In this document: piece by piece, positions 60,107 to 64,000 of the stretch
How the letters are laid out: each line of letters starts with the position of its first letter
Position numbering within the stretch: the stretch's first letter is position 1
Source of the DNA: Knoellia sinensis KCTC 19936
GTDB taxonomy: Bacteria; Actinomycetota; Actinomycetes; Actinomycetales; Dermatophilaceae
DNA: 64,000 nucleotides
Direction of reading: 5' to 3'
Assembly: GCF_000768705.1 (NCBI RefSeq)
Contig: NZ_AVPJ01000004.1
Location: 186,001-250,000 of the forward strand
Notes under the pieces: generated by a model
The model's input: only the letters and a program-made list of their open reading frames with translations
What the model was told of the DNA's origin: nothing
Database searches by the model: none
Position numbers and translations under genes: made by a program

Positions 60107-60201
60107 ACCTTGGCTGATGCGGACGCAACCTTCGGAGCCTGCCCCGCGTCTCTAGTGGTGAAGGGCCGGGGCGCCGGTACAGGGGTCGGCGCCCCGGCCC
60201 T
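60107..60201 (+). ncRNA. Candidate small RNA or structured leader before the HIT gene
   Basis: The stretch between the promoter at 60073-60100 and the strong hairpin at 60162-60201 has no credible ORF. It would give a transcript of roughly 95 bases if the hairpin terminates, or a structured leader if it is read through. Shorter pairings (GACGC/GCGTC) exist inside it. I recognise no known RNA family. Confidence 0.35.
60162..60201 (+). terminator. 15-bp GC-rich hairpin in the HIT leader
   Basis: Positions 60162-60176 and 60187-60201 are perfectly complementary over 15 bp, with GGGCCGGGGCGCCG in the stem and a 10-base loop. No T-run follows. It lies 36 bases before the HIT start and could be a terminator or attenuator. 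Confidence 0.6.
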
Positions 60202-60236
60202 CCGCCGTGCACGGGCTCGTGCCTAGGATCGTGGCC

Positions 60237-60785
60237 ATGGATGAGGTTCCGACGAGCGGGGCGGGCGAGTTCGCGGGTGTGCCGGATGGGTTCGACCGGC
60301 TCTGGACTCCGCATCGACTGGCTTATGTGACGGGGGAGCGGCCCTCGAAGGACGCCGGCGACGGATGCCCGTTCTGCGCGGCACCAGGGAGGGACGACGA
60401 GACCGGTCTCATCGTCCACCGCGGCGAGCACTGCTACGTCGTCATGAACCTCTTTCCCTACAACCCCGGCCATGTGCTGGTGTGCCCCTACCGTCACGTG
60501 TCCCTCTACATCGACCTCACCGAAGAGGAGACGAACGAGTTCACGGCCGTGACCAAGACGGCGATCCGCGCACTCCAGGCCTCGTCGGGGCCGCAGGGCT
60601 TCAACATCGGGATGAACCAGGGCGAGGTTGCCGGCGCCGGTGTCGCTGCCCACCTCCACCAGCACATCGTTCCCAGATGGGGCGGCGACATGAACTTCCT
60701 GCCCGTCGTCGGCCAGACGAAGGCGCTCCCCGTGCTCCTCGAAGACGCGCGGCGGCGGCTCGCCGAGGCCTGGCCGAAGGCATGA
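60237..60785 (+). CDS. HIT-family hydrolase/phosphorylase
   Basis: The 182-residue protein has a zinc-type CPFC near residue 44, NLFPYNPGHVLVCPYRHV, and the histidine triad HLHQHIVPRW. The long HIT subgroup in actinobacteria acts on Ap4A-like dinucleotides. ATG 60237 is preferred (AGGA about 9 bases upstream); GTG 60207 is possible. It is the first gene of the pgsA-patA-pimA unit, the usual neighbour set for PIM synthesis. Confidence 0.9.
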   Translation: MDEVPTSGAGEFAGVPDGFDRLWTPHRLAYVTGERPSKDAGDGCPFCAAPGRDDETGLIVHRGEHCYVVMNLFPYNPGHVLVCPYRHVSLYIDLTEEETNEFTAVTKTAIRALQASSGPQGFNIGMNQGEVAGAGVAAHLHQHIVPRWGGDMNFLPVVGQTKALPVLLEDARRRLAEAWPKA

Positions 60786-60811
60786 GTCCGGCCCACTAGG
60801 CTGACGGCACC

Positions 60812-61453
60812 ATGCTCAACAAGTACGCGCGCCCCTTCTTCACGAAGCTGTTCACCCCGTTGGCCTCGCTCCTGTTGCGCCTCGGGGTGAGTCCTGACGT
60901 CGTGACCGTCGTCGGCACCCTCGGGGTCAGTCTCGGGGCCTTGATCTTCTATCCGCGTGGCGAGTTCCTCGTGGGGACGCTGGTCATCACGGCGTTCGTG
61001 TTCTCCGACACCGTCGACGGGATCATGGCGCGCCGTTCGGGGCGGTCGAGCATGTGGGGGGCCTACCTCGACTCGACCCTCGACCGGGTGGCAGATGCCT
61101 CCGTCTTCGGAGGTCTCGTCCTGTTCTACGCCGGGGGGCAGAGCCTCCGACCTGGCGGGGCACTGCAGGTGAGTCCGGGAGTGATGGCTGCCCTCGCTCT
61201 GGCCTGCCTCATCCTCGGGATGGTCGTGTCCTACGCGAAGGCCCGGGCCGAGGGCTTGGGCATGACGGCGAACGTCGGCATCGCCGAGAGAGCCGAGCGA
61301 CTCGTCGCCGTCCTCGTCACCACCGGTCTTGTGGGCTGGTTCCTCCCGGAAGTCTTCCTCACCGTCGTTCTTGCGCTCCTTGCCCTCGCGAGCCTCGTCA
61401 CCGTGGTGCAGCGGATGCTCGAGGTGCGCCGACAGGCCCTCGACGTCGCGTGA
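60812..61453 (+). CDS. pgsA: Phosphatidylinositol phosphate synthase (CDP-alcohol phosphatidyltransferase)
   Basis: The 213-residue membrane enzyme has the full CDP-alcohol motif (DTVDGIMARRSGRSSMWGAY, then LDSTLDR) near residue 65 and about six helices. In this cluster the product is phosphatidylinositol phosphate from CDP-diacylglycerol and inositol-3-phosphate, the base lipid of PIMs. The overlap with patA (GTGA) and the following PimA support this over phosphatidylglycerol-phosphate synthase. Confidence 0.92.
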   Translation: MLNKYARPFFTKLFTPLASLLLRLGVSPDVVTVVGTLGVSLGALIFYPRGEFLVGTLVITAFVFSDTVDGIMARRSGRSSMWGAYLDSTLDRVADASVFGGLVLFYAGGQSLRPGGALQVSPGVMAALALACLILGMVVSYAKARAEGLGMTANVGIAERAERLVAVLVTTGLVGWFLPEVFLTVVLALLALASLVTVVQRMLEVRRQALDVA

Positions 61454-62403
61454 GCCCGTCCATCGGAGGTCGTGCTGCCAGCGCCGCGGACGTGGTGACC
61501 GTGGCCGGCTTCCGCGTGGGTTGGTCCCTGATTCGGCGGATGCCGGAACGCGCGGCCTACGCGCTCTTCGACCGAATCGCCGACCTGACCGTCGCCCGGG
61601 GTGGGGGAGCGATGATGCGCTCCAACTACGCGACCGTGCGCCCGGAGCTCGGGGACACCGAGTTGGACGGGCTCGTGCGCGAGGGAATGCGCGCCTACAT
61701 GCGCTACTACTGCGAGGCGTTCCGCCTGCCGGTCCTCGGACCCGACGAACTGGCAGCGAGGGTGCGTGCGGAAGGTGACGGCCCTGTGCGGGAGATCCTC
61801 GAGTCGGGAGGGTCGTTGGTCTGCTTCCTCGGCCACATGGGCAACTGGGACCTTGCCGGCGCGTGGAGTGCCGTGCACCTCGGACCCGTCACCACGGTGG
61901 CCGAACGTCTCAAGCCCGAGGAAGTGTTCGAGGAGTTCCTCGCGTTCCGAACGGGGCTTGGCATGACGATCCTTCCCCTGACCGGTGGCCCCCCGACGTT
62001 CCCACTGCTCCGTGAAGCGACCGGGCGACGCGGGCTGATCCCGCTGCTGTCCGACCGCGACCTCACCCGACAAGGTGTCGAGGTCGACTTCTGCGGGGAG
62101 CCGGCACGCATGGCGGCTGGGCCTGCGGCTCTGGCCCTTGCGGAGAAGCGGCCGCTCTTCCCGGTCTCCATCCGACACGAGCCTCTGTCTGGTGGTCGCT
62201 GGGGCATCGTGATCACCTTCCACGACCAGGTCGCCGTTCCCACGTCCGGAACCACGCGGGACAAGGTTGCGGCGATGACGCAGGCCTGCGCCGACGCGCT
62301 GGGCGACGCGGTGCGACTCCACACCGCCGACTGGCACATGCTTCAGCCGGTCTTCACGAAGGACCTGGATCAGGACCGTCTGGTGAGGGCGGGTGCGTCA
62401 TGA
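61450..62403 (+). CDS. patA: PatA-like acyltransferase (lauroyl acyltransferase family)
   Basis: The 317-residue protein belongs to the HtrB/LpxL-like family. It has the catalytic HxxxxD motif in FLGHMGNWDLAGAW, and PLLSDRDLTRQGVEVDFCGEPARMAAGPAALA. In mycobacteria PatA acylates the mannose of PIM1/PIM2 at the cytoplasmic face. Its place between pgsA and pimA supports the same task. GTG 61450 and the ATGA overlap with pimA at the end show tight coupling. Confidence 0.9.
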   Translation: MSPSIGGRAASAADVVTVAGFRVGWSLIRRMPERAAYALFDRIADLTVARGGGAMMRSNYATVRPELGDTELDGLVREGMRAYMRYYCEAFRLPVLGPDELAARVRAEGDGPVREILESGGSLVCFLGHMGNWDLAGAWSAVHLGPVTTVAERLKPEEVFEEFLAFRTGLGMTILPLTGGPPTFPLLREATGRRGLIPLLSDRDLTRQGVEVDFCGEPARMAAGPAALALAEKRPLFPVSIRHEPLSGGRWGIVITFHDQVAVPTSGTTRDKVAAMTQACADALGDAVRLHTADWHMLQPVFTKDLDQDRLVRAGAS

Positions 62404-63590
62404 GGATCGGGCTCGTCTGCCCCTACGCCTTCGACGTCCCAGGGGGAGTGCAGTTCCACATCCGCGACCTGGCCGAGTACTTCATCGCGCGAGGGCACGA
62501 GGTGGGCGTCCTCGCGCCGGTGGACGACCTCGATGCCGATCTGCCGGCATACGTCACGTCGTGCGGGCGCGCAGTTCCGGTGCGCTACAACGGATCCGTC
62601 GCACGCCTGACCTTTGGGCCAGTGACTTCCTCACGCGTCAGTCGGTGGCTCGAAGAGGGTGGTTTCGACGTCCTACACCTCCACGAGCCCGTGACGCCGA
62701 GCGCTTCGCTCATGGCGTTGTGGGCATCCACCGAACCGGTGGTCGCGACCTTCCACACGTCCAACATCCGCTCACGGGCCATGCACGCGGCCAACCCACT
62801 GCTTCGCCCGTCAACCGAGAAGATCCGGGCGCGGATCGCCGTCTCGGAGGAGGCTCGGGGCACAGTGCGCCGGCACCTCGGCGGAGATGCCTACATCATC
62901 CCCAACGGTGTCGACACCCGTCGGTTCGCGCCCGATGGTGCGGTGACCCGTTGGTCCGGCACGCCGGAGCGGCCCGTACTGGCCTTCCTGGGGCGGATCG
63001 ACGAACCTCGCAAGGGCCTCCAGGTTCTCCTCGCGGCGATGCCGACGATTCTCGACGCCATCCCGGCGACGCGCCTCGTCGTGGCCGGTCCAGGAGAGGT
63101 GGCCGAGATCGCGTCTCGGCTTGATCCGCGCGTGCGCTCGGCAACGGAGTTCCTGGGAGCGGTCTCCGAGGAGGACAAGGTGGCGTTGTTGCGTTCCGCC
63201 GACCTGTACGTCGCTCCGCACACGGGCGGCGAGAGTTTCGGGATCGTCCTCGTGGAGGCGATGGCTGCGGGGGCGCCGGTCCTGTCGAGTGACCTCGAAG
63301 CCTTCGTTGCGGTCCTGGGTGACAGCCCCTCGGGGCGGACGTTCCCCGTGGGGGACATCGGGAGCCTCGCGGGCACAGTGCTCGAACTGCTGCGTGACCC
63401 GGCGGAGCGGGAGCGCCTCAGTGCACTCGGTCTCCGGCGGGCCCGTTCGTTCGATTGGGACGTCGTCGCCGGGCGCGTGATGGCGGTCTACGAGACCGTG
63501 ATCGAGGGTGCCGACAACTCCCCGGTGGAGCCGATGCTCCGGGCGGGTCTGTTGAGCCGGCTCCGGTGGCCGATGAGGGGTGAGGTCTGA
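62400..63590 (+). CDS. pimA: Phosphatidylinositol mannosyltransferase PimA (GT4)
   Basis: The 396-residue GT-B glycosyltransferase starts RIGLVCPYAFDVPGGVQFHIRDLAEYF with the conserved GGV loop. It has HLHEPVTPSASLMALW, IIPNGVDTRRF, FLGRIDEPRKGLQVLL and the donor motif PHTGGESFGIVLVEAMAAGAPVLSSD. PimA adds the first mannose from GDP-mannose to phosphatidylinositol. The C-terminal Arg-rich end may touch the membrane. It overlaps the next gene by one base (TGATG). Confidence 0.93.
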   Translation: MRIGLVCPYAFDVPGGVQFHIRDLAEYFIARGHEVGVLAPVDDLDADLPAYVTSCGRAVPVRYNGSVARLTFGPVTSSRVSRWLEEGGFDVLHLHEPVTPSASLMALWASTEPVVATFHTSNIRSRAMHAANPLLRPSTEKIRARIAVSEEARGTVRRHLGGDAYIIPNGVDTRRFAPDGAVTRWSGTPERPVLAFLGRIDEPRKGLQVLLAAMPTILDAIPATRLVVAGPGEVAEIASRLDPRVRSATEFLGAVSEEDKVALLRSADLYVAPHTGGESFGIVLVEAMAAGAPVLSSDLEAFVAVLGDSPSGRTFPVGDIGSLAGTVLELLRDPAERERLSALGLRRARSFDWDVVAGRVMAVYETVIEGADNSPVEPMLRAGLLSRLRWPMRGEV

Positions 63591-64000
63591 TGGACGTCCT
63601 GCAGGTCACGACGATGATTGCCCTGGTGCTCTTGGCCGTCGCTTGGTACCTCTCGTACTCCGCCTCCCGGCTCGACCGACTCCACGCCAAGGTCGAGGGT
63701 GCGGTCTCGGCGCTCGACGCCCAACTGGTGCGGCGTGCCGAGGCCACGCTCGAGCTCGCGACGAGCGGAAGCATGGACCCTGCCACCTCGCTGCTCCTCG
63801 GCGACGCGGCCAGCGAGGCCCTCGAACGCCACACACACCATCCGCTGAGCCATGACCTCCTCGACGGGCAGACGTTCGCGGGCCGGGAGGGCACCGAGAC
63901 GGACCTGACCGAAACCTTGCGTGCGGCCCTTCCCGAGGAGGCTGTGACGGCTCTGAGGCGTGATCCGGGCAGCCCGGGGGCGGTCGCCCTGGGCCGTGTC
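63590..64000 (+). CDS. Membrane-anchored protein of unknown function, 5' part
   Basis: ATG 63590 opens a frame that runs off the window (137 codons seen). It starts with a single helix (MIALVLLAVAWYLSYSAS) and then a soluble stretch with SRLDRLHAKVEGAVSALDAQLVRRAEATLELA, resembling the helical LemA-like membrane proteins. In other actinobacteria the gene after pimA often codes for a membrane protein with a Nudix part; that part would lie beyond the window. Coupled to pimA by a 1-base overlap. Confidence 0.7.
   Translation, partial: MDVLQVTTMIALVLLAVAWYLSYSASRLDRLHAKVEGAVSALDAQLVRRAEATLELATSGSMDPATSLLLGDAASEALERHTHHPLSHDLLDGQTFAGREGTETDLTETLRAALPEEAVTALRRDPGSPGAVALGRV

Noticed and set aside
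60107-60201. 6C small RNA
   Set aside because: The defining loops with six or more C are missing; longest run here is four.
1-64000. CRISPR arrays, insertion sequences, prophage or integrase with attachment sites
   Set aside because: No spaced direct repeats, transposase or integrase genes are seen; the four tRNA genes have no flanking repeats of their 3' ends.

Overview
The window is a gene-dense, GC-rich chromosomal segment of an actinobacterium. Supporting traits are many GTG starts, frequent 1-8 base gene overlaps, a coproheme-type haem set (hemE, hemY, hemQ), DUF3000, a phosphatidylinositol mannoside (PIM) cluster (pgsA-patA-pimA), a DevS/DevR-type regulatory system and mycobacteria-like fadE5/fadA2/fabG4/htdX genes. 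My best guess is a Micrococcales member near Intrasporangiaceae. This is inference from gene content, not from a marker gene. No rRNA, prophage, insertion sequence or CRISPR array is visible, and the segment reads as core chromosome with a few accessory genes.

Layout. 1-1.2 kb: end of a branched-chain amino-acid permease and a short-chain dehydrogenase, closed by a 32-bp palindromic hairpin. 1.2-7.4 kb (minus): an rRNA-type methyltransferase, an HTH-MurA fusion, then the fadA-fadB beta-oxidation operon behind an 18-bp palindromic operator. 7.5-14.5 kb: RNase D, DUF3000, a transporter remnant, hemE, a DUF4349 lipoprotein, hemY-hemQ and msrB. 14.5-25 kb: a secreted nuclease, a polymerase-ligase fusion with two coupled downstream genes, a RibD-like reductase, PPK2, an AidB-like dehydrogenase and YihY. 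26.0-26.4 kb: tRNA-Gly, tRNA-Cys and tRNA-Val. 26.4-28.9 kb: a metallo-hydrolase and an acyl-CoA synthetase.

28.9-37.1 kb is the most striking block. A double-GAF histidine kinase resembling haem sensors DevS/DosT, a DevR-like regulator, two tandem universal stress proteins, two small flavin-type split-barrel proteins, an acetyl-CoA hydrolase/transferase, a CBS-BON protein and a DoxX protein lie together. Four near-identical 15-bp boxes (GGGACCWWNKGCCCT, one ending in G) precede the four transcription units. This looks like a compact, self-contained hypoxia/dormancy regulon.

37-42.5 kb: an unusual thiolase with a short adenylating enzyme, folate genes pabB-pabC and tRNA-Val(CAC). 42.6-46.4 kb: a tmsA-tmsB-like pair for 10-methyl branched fatty acids, translationally coupled to a ferredoxin-reductase-like flavoprotein. 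46.4-53.4 kb: a TetR regulator with a FadE5-like dehydrogenase and a methyltransferase on one strand, and fadA2-fabG4-htdX on the other. 53.5-60 kb: a small metalloprotease, an S9 peptidase, acetyltransferases, thrS and a secreted unknown. 60-64 kb: HIT protein, PIP synthase, PatA, PimA and a truncated membrane-anchored protein, coupled by overlaps.

Across the window the heptamer GGCATAC/GTATGCC recurs about 40 times by eye, in coding and non-coding DNA on both strands. Head-to-head copies form the stems of at least three terminator-like hairpins and a palindrome in front of thrS.
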